Assembly: GCF_000743715.1 (NCBI RefSeq)
Contig: NZ_JQEY01000001.1
Coordinates: forward strand, 575,658 to 639,657
DNA length: 64,000 bases
Origin: Palleronia rufa
GTDB taxonomy: Bacteria > Pseudomonadota > Alphaproteobacteria > Rhodobacterales > Rhodobacteraceae
Reading direction: 5' to 3'
The notes under the pieces are model-generated. The model made no database searches. It was not told where the DNA came from and worked only from the letters and a program-made list of their open reading frames with translations. Numbering within the stretch: position 1 is the stretch's first letter; the number at the start of each line of letters is the position of its first letter. Shown piece by piece: positions 7,671 through 16,182 of this stretch. Made by a program: the position numbers and the translations under genes.

Positions 7671-8900
7671 TCAAGGCGCGACCTTCTCGCCACGGGAGAA
7701 AGCGGCGGCAAGCTCGACATGGGGCGACCATCGGAACTGATCGACCACCCGCACCCAGTCGAGCGCGAAGCCCGCATCGACAAGCCGCTCCGCGTCGCGC
7801 GCGAAGGTGACGGGATTGCAGGAAATGGCCGCGACGGTGCCGATGCCGGAGGCCGCGATTTCCGCGGTCTGCGCCGCGGCGCCCGCACGGGGCGGATCGA
7901 TGATCGCGGCGTCGAAACCGGAGAGTTCCGCAGCCGCCAGGGGATCGCGGAAAAGGTCGCGCGTCGTGGCGGTCAGCGGACGGTGGCCGCGCCCGCCCCG
8001 CCAGGCTGCGACCAGCGCTTCCGTCATGGCGGCGTCGCCCTCGACCGCGTGAACCTCTGCCCGCCGGGAGACCGGCAGCGCGAAGGTCCCGCATCCCGCG
8101 AACAGGTCCACGACCCGCCCGGCCGGACCCAATGCCCGCGAGACACAGGCCAGAAGCGCGGATTGCCCCTGCTCGGTCGCCTGCAGGAACGCCCCCGGCG
8201 TCGGTACGGCGCGGACGCCGCCGAAGCGCTGGGCGGGCGGGCGATCCTGGGCGACCGTCTCGCCGTCCAGGGACAGGCGGGCGAGCCCCGCGTCCGCGGC
8301 GATCCGTGCCAGCCGCGCCAGGGTGTCCCGCCCAAGCTCTGCGCCGCCACGGATCGCCACATCCAGCCCGTCGCGCCCATGCGTGACGACCAGCGCAACA
8401 TCACCCTTGCGCGAGGCGGCGGCGTCGGTCAGCCGCTCCAGCACCGGCATCGCGGCCAGGATCTGGGGCACCAGAACCCGGCAGCCGCCGATCCGCGAGA
8501 TCGTGTCGCTCCGCCGCCCGTGAAAGCCGACGATCACACCGGATTTCGTCCGCCGCCCGGAGAAGGTGGCGCGCCGCCGGCTCTGGGGCGGCGATGTCGC
8601 GATGCCGCGGATCGGCGCAGGAAGGCCGCGGGCCTCCAGCGCCTGCCGCACGATACCGACCTTCCAGCGGCCGACGAACGGATCGGAGGCGTGCATGAGC
8701 GCACAGCCGCCGCAGGTCGCGTAGTTGGGGCAGGGCGGTTCGGTCCGGTCGGCGGAACGGGACAGGATCCGGGGCGCCTCGATCCGGTCGCCATCCAGAT
8801 CGCCCTCGACCTCCTCGCCGGGCAGCGCGCCGGGCACATAGACGGGACCCTCCGCGATCCCGTCGCCCCGATGGCCGAGACGGTCGATCCGGACCCGCAT
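7671..8900 (-). CDS. Class I SAM-dependent RNA m5U methyltransferase (RlmD/TrmA family)
   Basis: 409 residues. An N-terminal TRAM-like segment (MRVRIDRLGHRGDGIAEG) is followed by an iron-sulfur cysteine cluster (CPNYATCGGCALMH, residues about 57-66, with a later Cys near 138). The SAM motif is VVDLFAGCGTFALPVS, the IIDPPRAG motif is present, and the catalytic Cys lies in AISCNPVTFARD near residue 361. The family methylates uridine C5 in 23S rRNA (RlmD/RlmC) or tRNA (TrmA); the Fe-S cluster favours the RlmD-type rRNA enzymes, but the exact target cannot be read. It abuts the ABC gene upstream with no gap, which suggests co-transcription. Confidence 0.88.
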   Translation of the reverse strand: MRVRIDRLGHRGDGIAEGPVYVPGALPGEEVEGDLDGDRIEAPRILSRSADRTEPPCPNYATCGGCALMHASDPFVGRWKVGIVRQALEARGLPAPIRGIATSPPQSRRRATFSGRRTKSGVIVGFHGRRSDTISRIGGCRVLVPQILAAMPVLERLTDAAASRKGDVALVVTHGRDGLDVAIRGGAELGRDTLARLARIAADAGLARLSLDGETVAQDRPPAQRFGGVRAVPTPGAFLQATEQGQSALLACVSRALGPAGRVVDLFAGCGTFALPVSRRAEVHAVEGDAAMTEALVAAWRGGRGHRPLTATTRDLFRDPLAAAELSGFDAAIIDPPRAGAAAQTAEIAASGIGTVAAISCNPVTFARDAERLVDAGFALDWVRVVDQFRWSPHVELAAAFSRGEKVAP

Positions 8901-10736
8901 CTACTCTGCCGCCTCGTTCACACCCATGAAGCCGCCGGACTGCCGCTTCCAGTAGCGCGCATAGATGCCGCCCCGGTCCAGCAGGTCCTCATGGGTGCCC
9001 TCTTCCGCGATCCGGCCCTCTTCCAGCACCACGATCCGGTCCATTCGCGCGATGGTGCTGAGCCGGTGCGCGATGGCCAGCACCGTCTTGCCCTCCATCA
9101 CCCGGTCGAGCGCGTCCTGGATCGACGCCTCGACCTCACTGTCGAGCGCCGAGGTTGCCTCGTCCAGCACCAGGATGGGAGCGTCCTTCAGGATCGCCCG
9201 GGCCAGGGCGATGCGCTGGCGCTGGCCGCCCGACAGCTTCACGCCGCGCTCTCCCAGATGCGCGTCGTAGCCCGTGCGGCCGCGGAAATCCTTGAGCCCC
9301 AGGATGAAGTCATGCGCCTCTGCCTTGCGGGCGGCGGCGAACATCTCCTGCTCTGGCGCATCGGGGCGGCCGTAGAGGATATTCTCCCGCGCCGAGCGGT
9401 TGAACATGGCGGTTTCCTGCGTGACCATCCCGATCCGGCGGCGCAGGCTCTCCTGTGTCACGTCGCGCAGGTCGCGCCCGGCGACGGTGATGCGCCCGCT
9501 CTCGGCGTCGTAGAGCCGCAGGAGCAGCGCGACCATGGTGGATTTGCCTGCCCCGGAGGCACCGACCAGCCCCAGCTTTTCCCCTTCCCGAAGGGTCAGG
9601 GTGATGTTGCTGAGGCCGCCGGTCTGACGTCCGTAGGTAAAGCTCACGTTCTCGAACCGGACATCGGCGCCACGCGGCAGATCGGGCGCCGCGTCGGCAT
9701 CGGCCAGCTGGTGGGGCGGGGTGAGGGTGTTCATCCCGTCCTCGACCTCACCCACATTGGCGTACATCCCCATCAGCGTGAACGACACCCAGCCGGTCAT
9801 CTGTGCGATGCGGATGGAAATCGCGCCCGCCGCGGCGATATCGCCCGGGCTGGCGGTTCCGACGGACCACAGCCACAGCGTGCCCCCGATCAGCAGCACC
9901 GGAAGCACCCCCGCCAGCGTCATCAGCGCGAAACGGAACCCGGCGGAGAGGATGCCGAAATCCACCACCCGTTCGCGGAAGGTGCCGATGGCCTCAAGCG
10001 CGGCACGGTCCTCATGGTCGGAATGGGCGAAAAGCTTGACCGTCTTGATGTTGGTGATCGTGTCCACGACCTGTCCCGACACCATCGCCCGGCTGGCGGC
10101 CCGCGCCTTGGACCTGGCGCGCACGCGGGGCATGAACCAGCGGATGGTGGCCAGATAGGCGACGGTCCAGACCGCCAGCCCCAGCGCCATCCAGCCATTG
10201 ATCGTGGTCAGAAGCAGCGCCGAACCGATCAGGGACGCAAGCGCGAAGCTGACCACGTTGATGAACTCGCTGGCCACGTCGGTGATCGCGCGAGAGGTCT
10301 GCATCTGCTTTTGCGCGATGCGTCCGGCGAAGTCGTCGTCGAAGAAGGTGACGGCCTGGCCCAGCGTCCAGCGATGCAAGCGCATGAGCACCATCGGGTT
10401 TACGTTCGGCGCGACCATGATCGAGTTCGACGCGGAACTGAGCCCGAACAGGACCGGCCGCAAGATCAGGAAGAATGCCGCAGTGCCGACCAGCAACCCG
10501 GTATTGTCGGTGAAATAGCTGCTGACCGGACTGTTCACGGCCGAATCGACGACCTTGCCCAGCAACAGCGCCGTGACCACCTCTGCCGTGCCTGCCGCGG
10601 CGGACAGCAGCCCCGCGACGATCATCCATTTCCAGGCCCCCGACAGCGCCCAGGCGAAGAACGCGCCCAGGGTCCGGGGCGGAGGGCCGTCCGCGGGGCG
10701 GAAGGCGTCGATCAGGCCGGCGAGGGCGCGCATCAT
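8901..10736 (-). CDS. ABC exporter half-transporter B (permease-ATPase fusion)
   Basis: 611 residues: an N-terminal six-helix exporter domain (about 30-330) and a C-terminal nucleotide-binding domain. Walker A is GASGAGKST, the ABC signature LSGGQRQRIALARAIL, Walker B ILVLDEATSALDSE and the switch His in AIAHRLSTI. The substrate is not evident; lipid, peptide and drug exporters share this architecture. Its start overlaps the stop of the next upstream ABC gene by four bases. The two proteins share the same architecture and much of the NBD sequence, so a heterodimeric exporter is the simplest model (inference). Confidence 0.9.
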   Translation of the reverse strand: MMRALAGLIDAFRPADGPPPRTLGAFFAWALSGAWKWMIVAGLLSAAAGTAEVVTALLLGKVVDSAVNSPVSSYFTDNTGLLVGTAAFFLILRPVLFGLSSASNSIMVAPNVNPMVLMRLHRWTLGQAVTFFDDDFAGRIAQKQMQTSRAITDVASEFINVVSFALASLIGSALLLTTINGWMALGLAVWTVAYLATIRWFMPRVRARSKARAASRAMVSGQVVDTITNIKTVKLFAHSDHEDRAALEAIGTFRERVVDFGILSAGFRFALMTLAGVLPVLLIGGTLWLWSVGTASPGDIAAAGAISIRIAQMTGWVSFTLMGMYANVGEVEDGMNTLTPPHQLADADAAPDLPRGADVRFENVSFTYGRQTGGLSNITLTLREGEKLGLVGASGAGKSTMVALLLRLYDAESGRITVAGRDLRDVTQESLRRRIGMVTQETAMFNRSARENILYGRPDAPEQEMFAAARKAEAHDFILGLKDFRGRTGYDAHLGERGVKLSGGQRQRIALARAILKDAPILVLDEATSALDSEVEASIQDALDRVMEGKTVLAIAHRLSTIARMDRIVVLEEGRIAEEGTHEDLLDRGGIYARYWKRQSGGFMGVNEAAE

Positions 10737-12571
10737 TCGGCGGCCTCCAGATCCAGGAATCCGCCCGATTGCCGCGACCAGAGCCGCGCGTAGAGCCCGC
10801 CCCGCTCCAGCAGATCGGCATGGGTTCCGTCCTCGACGATGCGCCCGTCGTCCAGGACCACGATCCGGTCCATCCGCGCGATGGTGGACAGGCGGTGGGC
10901 GATGGCGATCACCGTCTTGCCCTCCATCACCCCGTAGAGCGTGCCCTGGATCGCCTCCTCGACCTCGCTGTCGAGCGCCGATGTCGCCTCGTCCAGCACC
11001 AGGATCGGCGCGTCCTTCAGGATCACCCGCGCCAGCGCGATCCGCTGCCGCTGACCGCCCGACAGCTTGACGCCGCGTTCGCCCACATGGGCGTCGTAGC
11101 CCCGGCGCCCGTGGCTGTCGCTCAGCCCCGCGATGAAACCGTCGGCCTCGGCACGCCGCGCGGCGTCGATCATGCGCGCCTCATCCGCCTGCGGATCGCC
11201 GTAGAGGATATTGTCGCGCACGGAACGGTGCAGCAGCGTCGCCTCCTGGCCCACCATGCCGATCCGCGCCCGCAGGCTGGGCTGGGTCACCTTTGCGATA
11301 TCCTGACCGTCGATGCGTATGGTGCCGGATTCAGGGTCGTAGAACCGCAGGAGCAACTTGACCAGGGTGGATTTCCCGGCACCCGAGCGGCCGACCAGAC
11401 CGACTTTCTCTCCCGGGGCCACGTCAAGGGATACGTCCTGCAATCCGCCGGACCCGCGTCCGTAGTGGTGCGACACACGCTCGAACCCGATGCGGCCCTC
11501 ACGGAACTCAAGCGGGCGCGCGGCGGGACGGTCGGTCAGGGCGATGGGCTGGGCGATGGTTTCCATCCCCTCCGCCACCACGCCGAGGTTGCGGAAGAAA
11601 GAGCTGATGGCCCACATCACCCAGCCGGTCATCCCGTTCAGTCGCATTGCCAGCGCCGTCGCCGTGGCGACCACGCCGACGCTGGCCGAGCCTGCATACC
11701 ATAGTGCGATTGCCCAGCCGACGATCCCGACCATCAACAGACTGCCAAGCAGCGCCAGTGTCACGTCCATGACCGTATAAAGACGCATCTCCCGCTGAAA
11801 CGTCGTCCGCGCCGTCTCGATGGCCTCACGCCCGAATTCCAGCTCCCGGTCGTGATGGGCGAAAAGCTTGACCGCATGGATGTTGGTATAGCTGTCCACC
11901 ACACGGCCCGTAACCAGACTGCGCGCATCCGACGCTGCCTTTGACGCCGGCGCCACGCGGAGCACGACCCAGCGGATCAGGAAGGCGTAGAGCACGGCCC
12001 AGATCACCAGCGGCAACAGCAACCGCAGGTCCGCGCCGGACAGAAGGACCGCCGCGCCGATCACGAAGGCGACGGCATAGGTCAGCGCGTCGAACACCTG
12101 GAACACGGCCTCTCCGGCGGCCGGGGGCGCCTGCATGATCCGGTTGGCGATGCGTCCGGCGAAGTCGTTCTCGAACCAGCCGACGGACTGGCGCAGCACA
12201 TGGGAATGGGCCCGCCACCGAAAGAGCGTGCCGTAGTTCGGCATGATCGCGTTGTTCAAAAGCAGCACGTTCAGCGCTTGAAAGAGCGGCCGCAGGACCA
12301 GCACCGCAAGGGCCACCAGGATCAGCTCGGTCCCGTGGGCCGCCCAGACCTCTGCCGGATCGCCCACAAGGAGGTCCACCACCCGGCCCAGATAGGCGAT
12401 CAGCCCGACCTCGACCAAGGCCACCAGCACGGAACTGGCACCGGCCAGCGCGAAGATCCGCGTGAAGGGCCGCGAGTAGTCGCGCATGAACGGCCACAGC
12501 CGGCGCGGCGGCGCGTCGGTCACCTCATGCGGGGCATAAGGGTCCACGAGGGATTCGAAATAGCGGAACAT
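10733..12571 (-). CDS. ABC exporter half-transporter A (permease-ATPase fusion)
   Basis: 612 residues, same architecture as the downstream gene: six-helix membrane domain followed by an NBD with Walker A GRSGAGKST, signature LSGGQRQRIALARVIL, Walker B ILVLDEATSALDSE and AIAHRLSTI. Both copies have intact ATPase motifs, including Glu after the Walker B Asp, so neither site looks degenerate. The NBD C-termini are nearly identical (IARMDRIVVL, YARxWxRQSGGF), pointing to an ancient tandem duplication. It lies 66 bp downstream of cca in the same direction and is translationally coupled to the second half-transporter. Confidence 0.9.
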   Translation of the reverse strand: MFRYFESLVDPYAPHEVTDAPPRRLWPFMRDYSRPFTRIFALAGASSVLVALVEVGLIAYLGRVVDLLVGDPAEVWAAHGTELILVALAVLVLRPLFQALNVLLLNNAIMPNYGTLFRWRAHSHVLRQSVGWFENDFAGRIANRIMQAPPAAGEAVFQVFDALTYAVAFVIGAAVLLSGADLRLLLPLVIWAVLYAFLIRWVVLRVAPASKAASDARSLVTGRVVDSYTNIHAVKLFAHHDRELEFGREAIETARTTFQREMRLYTVMDVTLALLGSLLMVGIVGWAIALWYAGSASVGVVATATALAMRLNGMTGWVMWAISSFFRNLGVVAEGMETIAQPIALTDRPAARPLEFREGRIGFERVSHHYGRGSGGLQDVSLDVAPGEKVGLVGRSGAGKSTLVKLLLRFYDPESGTIRIDGQDIAKVTQPSLRARIGMVGQEATLLHRSVRDNILYGDPQADEARMIDAARRAEADGFIAGLSDSHGRRGYDAHVGERGVKLSGGQRQRIALARVILKDAPILVLDEATSALDSEVEEAIQGTLYGVMEGKTVIAIAHRLSTIARMDRIVVLDDGRIVEDGTHADLLERGGLYARLWSRQSGGFLDLEAAE

Positions 12572-12637
12572 GCGGGCCTTTCGGGCTGTCCCCGAATGAT
12601 AGGGAATTCCGGCGCGAAGGGAAACCGACCCGGGCGC

Positions 12638-13777
12638 TCAGGACAGCAGGTCATCCCGCGACAGGGTGAAGCCGGAGTCGATCCATCGCCGCTCCAGCTC
12701 GGCGAGGCGGGCGCCGATCTCGCGGCCCGCATGGCGGCCGGTCAGGTCCGCGCCGCTGACCGGCAGGACCGCCTCCGCCCCCCGGTCGAGCCGCGCATCG
12801 AGGTCCGCAGGCAGGGGCGCGCCGAAGGCGGCGGCGCGGAGCAGTTCCACGTCCCGCGCCGTCTCCCGGCCCAGACGCCAGGCCAGTTCAGAGGCGCCGG
12901 CGCCGCCCGCGATGGCGTGGCGCAGGGTGTCCAGGGCGCGCCTGTCCTTGCGCGACAGGCGCAGACCGCCCGGGTCGCCGCCCAGCGACGCCAGGCGCCG
13001 CAGCGGGTCAGGGGCCACGCCCAGAACGCCCTCCAGATGAACGAGGGGGGCGAGATGCACCGCATCCGCGCCCGGCAGGACACGCGACAGGATGCCGCTC
13101 TGGCCCATGGCGGCGACCGACGGCGCCGGGTCTGGGGCGGCCAGCAGCTTGACCACCTCTCGCCCCACACGCTCGGCAGAGAGGCGCGCCAGCCCGTCGG
13201 CGGATGCCGCGCAGGCGGCCAGCGCCTCTGCGTCCAGCCCGCCAGAGGGGTCGCCGTACCAGGCATGGAACCGGAAATAGCGCAGGATCCGCAGATAGTC
13301 CTCTTCGATCCGTTGCCGCGCGTCGCCCACGAAACGGACGCGCCGCGCCATCAGGTCCGGCCAGCCGCCCAGCGGATCGACGAGGGTTCCGTCCGCCTTT
13401 GCATAGAGGGCGTTCATGGTGAAATCGCGTCTGGCCGCATCCTCCGCGACGTCAGCGCAGAACGCGACAACGGCGCGGCGCCCGTCCGTTTCGACATCCT
13501 TGCGGAAGGTCGTGACCTCCAGCGGCCGTGGCCCCAGAACCGTCACCGTTCCGTGGTCGAGCCCCGTGGGCAGGACGCGAAAGCCCTCTGCCTCGGCCAG
13601 ATCGGTTACCCGGGCGGGCAGGGCGTCGGTGGCGATGTCGATGTCGTCCACGGCAATTCCCAATGCGGCATTGCGTACGCAGCCGCCGACGAAAAGCGCC
13701 CGGTGACCGGCCGCGTCCAGCAGCGCCATCAGCCGCCGCGCGCCGGGATCGTTCAGCCACAGCCCGTCCAGCCTCAT
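12638..13777 (-). CDS. cca: tRNA nucleotidyltransferase / poly(A) polymerase family (CCA-adding type)
   Basis: 379 residues. The class II nucleotidyltransferase head shows FVGGCVRNAALG, then the metal-binding carboxylates in VDDIDIATDA, then RRDFTMNALYA and RIEEDYLRILRYFRFHAWYG, which are diagnostic for CCA-adding enzymes and poly(A) polymerases. In Rhodobacterales the single gene of this type is the CCA enzyme that builds or repairs tRNA 3' ends. The start overlaps the NUDIX stop by four bases, so hslO-NUDIX-cca are translationally linked. No HD domain is visible at the C-terminus. Confidence 0.9.
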   Translation of the reverse strand: MRLDGLWLNDPGARRLMALLDAAGHRALFVGGCVRNAALGIAVDDIDIATDALPARVTDLAEAEGFRVLPTGLDHGTVTVLGPRPLEVTTFRKDVETDGRRAVVAFCADVAEDAARRDFTMNALYAKADGTLVDPLGGWPDLMARRVRFVGDARQRIEEDYLRILRYFRFHAWYGDPSGGLDAEALAACAASADGLARLSAERVGREVVKLLAAPDPAPSVAAMGQSGILSRVLPGADAVHLAPLVHLEGVLGVAPDPLRRLASLGGDPGGLRLSRKDRRALDTLRHAIAGGAGASELAWRLGRETARDVELLRAAAFGAPLPADLDARLDRGAEAVLPVSGADLTGRHAGREIGARLAELERRWIDSGFTLSRDDLLS

Positions 13778-14364
13778 GACAGGCGCTCCGCCAGGCGGAT
13801 CAGGATGCGCGCGGTCGCGCCCCAGATATAGTAAGGGCCCCAGGGGACCGTATGGTAGTGCCGGGCGGTCCCGCGCCAGTCGCGCGACTGGGTGGTGTAA
13901 TTGCCAAGATCGGCCAGAACGTCGAGCGGCACGTGGAAAATCTCGGCCACCTCGCCGGGTTCGGGCACCAGGTCCGGCGTGCCGCGTACCAGCCCCAGGA
14001 CCGGCGTCATGCGGTAGTTTGTGACGGTGTCATGGACCGGCAGCTGTCCCAGAACCTCGACCGAATCGGGGGGCAGGGCGATCTCCTCCCAGGCCTCGCG
14101 CAGGGCCGCGGCGGTAGGATCGGCGTCGCTGTCCTCGATCCGGCCGCCGGGAAAGGCAACCTGGCCGGGGTGCTGGCTGAGGCTTGAGGATCGCTTAGTC
14201 AGGATCACCCGCCCGTCCTCGCGCACCGGCACCAGAACGCCCGCTCCGCGCAGGGTCATCTGGCGGGGCGGGCGGATCGCGGCGTTGAGATCGAAATCCG
14301 ACGACGGACCGGTGTCCTTCGACAGCGCCGCCATCAACCGTGCGCGGAGATCACCGTTTCCCAT
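13774..14364 (-). CDS. NUDIX hydrolase, coenzyme A pyrophosphatase type
   Basis: 196 residues. The NUDIX box reads GGRIEDSDADPTAAALREAW followed by EEI, with the metal-binding glutamates in place. The preceding QHPGQVAFPGG matches the CoA pyrophosphatase (NudL/YeaB) subgroup, which degrades CoA and its derivatives. It overlaps hslO upstream by 14 bp and cca downstream by 4 bp. Confidence 0.9.
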   Translation of the reverse strand: MGNGDLRARLMAALSKDTGPSSDFDLNAAIRPPRQMTLRGAGVLVPVREDGRVILTKRSSSLSQHPGQVAFPGGRIEDSDADPTAAALREAWEEIALPPDSVEVLGQLPVHDTVTNYRMTPVLGLVRGTPDLVPEPGEVAEIFHVPLDVLADLGNYTTQSRDWRGTARHYHTVPWGPYYIWGATARILIRLAERLS

Positions 14365-15358
14365 CCGGCGCCTGTTCGGCCTCGAACCCGAGGGTCGCGG
14401 GATCGAACTCGTAATGCGCGCCGCAGAACTGGCAGTCGGCGGTCACGGTGCCGTCCTCCGTGGTCATGTGTCCGATGTCGCGCTGCGAGTAGATCGACAG
14501 GCTCTGGCGCACCTTGTCGGCAGAGCAGGTGCACCCGAACCGGATCGGCTGGGCGTCGAAGACCCGCGGGCCTTCCTCATGGAAGAGCCGCACCAGAAGT
14601 TCGGTGGGCTGGACATGGGGCCCGACCAGCTCGGTCTCCTCGACGGTGTCGAGCAGGGTGTTGGCGCGGTTCCAGTCCTCAGCCTCATCACCCTCCAGCA
14701 CATCTTCTGCCGATAAAAGCCCCCCGTCGCCGCTGCCGCCCGCGTCGGGACGAAGAGGGGACGCCTTTGGCATGTGCTGCAGCATCACCCCGCCGGCACG
14801 CCAATGCGCCTGTTTGCCCGGAGCGGCGGCCTGACCGAAGCTGACGGCGAACCGGGTCGGCAACTGCTCGGACTGGGCGAAGTAGGTCTCGGCGCAGGTG
14901 GACAGCGATCCGCCGGCGATGGGGGTGATCCCGGAATAGGGTTTCGTGCCGTCGCCCTGATCCAGCAGGATCGCGAAATACCCCTTGCCGATCTGGCTGA
15001 ACGGCTGCGCGGCCGGGTCCAGCCGATCCGCGTCATAGCTGGCATAGGCACGGATCCGGGCCGGGCGGCCATCGGCCCCGGGGGCGAAGTAATCCGTCGC
15101 GATCAGCCGCACCGCATCATCGCCCCGCACCTGCAGGGACAGCTTCCAGCGCAGCTTGATCGTCTGTCCGATCAGGGCGGTCAGGGTCACCGCCTCTGCC
15201 ACCAGCGCCTCGACCGGGAGGGGGTAGTCGTGCTGGGCCAGCACCTGCTCCAGCACACCGTCCAGACGCGCAACCCGTCCGCGGATGTCAGACCGGTCGA
15301 GCTGGAACGGCAGGACGGTATCGTCCCAGGCGATGGTCTGTCCTAGGGTCATGGGCAT
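14351..15358 (-). CDS. hslO: Redox-regulated chaperone Hsp33
   Basis: 335 residues (ATG 15358; an in-frame ATG at 15352 is equally plausible). Hsp33 is a cytosolic holdase activated by disulfide formation. The C-terminal redox switch is visible: FGCTCSADKV and later DCQFCGAHYEFDP give the CxC...CxxC zinc-binding set. The middle holds the GGSLSTCAETYFAQSEQLPTR pattern typical of HslO, with the family's YF-QSEQ motif. It is the first gene of the leftward block down to the L,D-transpeptidase, and the promoter should lie between 15358 and the divergent sulfotransferase at 15528. Confidence 0.95.
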   Translation of the reverse strand: MPMTLGQTIAWDDTVLPFQLDRSDIRGRVARLDGVLEQVLAQHDYPLPVEALVAEAVTLTALIGQTIKLRWKLSLQVRGDDAVRLIATDYFAPGADGRPARIRAYASYDADRLDPAAQPFSQIGKGYFAILLDQGDGTKPYSGITPIAGGSLSTCAETYFAQSEQLPTRFAVSFGQAAAPGKQAHWRAGGVMLQHMPKASPLRPDAGGSGDGGLLSAEDVLEGDEAEDWNRANTLLDTVEETELVGPHVQPTELLVRLFHEEGPRVFDAQPIRFGCTCSADKVRQSLSIYSQRDIGHMTTEDGTVTADCQFCGAHYEFDPATLGFEAEQAPDGKR

Positions 15359-15527
15359 CCTCGGGGGGCGGGGTTCGGCATACCGGGTCCATATAGGCGC
15401 GGCAACGCCGCGTTGAACCCCAGGGCCCGGCGGCAGGAGCGCAACGCCTTGGGGAATCCGGCGCTGTCTATGGCGAAACGGCAGAAAACGCGATATCCAG
15501 CCCCGGGGAACAAATACCGGGGCGGCA

Positions 15528-16178
15528 ATGGCGAGTCTCTACATTCCGTCCTGCAACGCGACGTTCCTTCATCTGCCCAAGACGGCGGGCTATTCGATCT
15601 CGACCGCACTTGCGGACAGTTTCGCGGATGCCGAACCATACCCGACCCGCGGCATGGACCGACTTGAAGGCACGGCGGCCCATGTCGCCCGGCGCCTCGG
15701 GCGCGACATCTTCGCCAGAAGCTGGAGCTTCTGTTTCCTGCGCAATCCTTGGGACTGGACGGTGTCCGGCTGGCGGTTCGTCACCAGCAACAAGAACGCC
15801 TATGGCGATGCGGCGCCAAGCTTCGAGCGTTTCGTCAGGGGCGGCTGGAAGGACGGCGCCCGGCACAACCCCCATCCGCGCAAGTTCACCACGCCCGAGC
15901 TCTACGTGGCCTTCCATACACAGGTCACTCAGGATGAGCACCTGATCGCGCCGGGCGGCACCGACCCCGTGCCGATGGCATTCTACGCCAGGTTCGAGCA
16001 TCTGTCGCAGGACTGGTCCAGGATCTGCGACCGCCTGGGTCGGGACATCGTCCTGCCGCATATGAACCGCACGGACCGGGGCCACTATACCGACTACTAC
16101 ACCGACGAACTGCGCGCGATCGTGGCACGCCGGAACGCCCGGCTGATCGACCGGTTCGGCTATCGTTTCGGGGACTGA
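15528..16178 (+). CDS. Sulfotransferase family 2-like protein
   Basis: 216 residues. The 5'-phosphosulfate-binding loop is FLHLPKTAGYSISTAL and the 3'-phosphate-binding region is SFCFLRNPWDWTVSGWRF, the two hallmarks of PAPS-dependent carbohydrate sulfotransferases. Typical substrates are sugar hydroxyls of surface glycans; the true acceptor is unknown. There is no good Shine-Dalgarno. Instead an inverted repeat (GCCCCGG at 15500 with CCGGGGC ending at 15523) sits just before the ATG. The next gene starts four bases after the stop, so the three glycan genes 15528-22259 form one operon. Confidence 0.82.
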   Translation: MASLYIPSCNATFLHLPKTAGYSISTALADSFADAEPYPTRGMDRLEGTAAHVARRLGRDIFARSWSFCFLRNPWDWTVSGWRFVTSNKNAYGDAAPSFERFVRGGWKDGARHNPHPRKFTTPELYVAFHTQVTQDEHLIAPGGTDPVPMAFYARFEHLSQDWSRICDRLGRDIVLPHMNRTDRGHYTDYYTDELRAIVARRNARLIDRFGYRFGD

Positions 16179-16182
16179 CACG

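Noticed and set aside
7719..10793. 1024-codon open frame on the plus strand
   Set aside because: It is antisense to the RNA methyltransferase and ABC genes, whose conserved motifs are unmistakable; long open antisense frames are expected in GC-rich codon usage.
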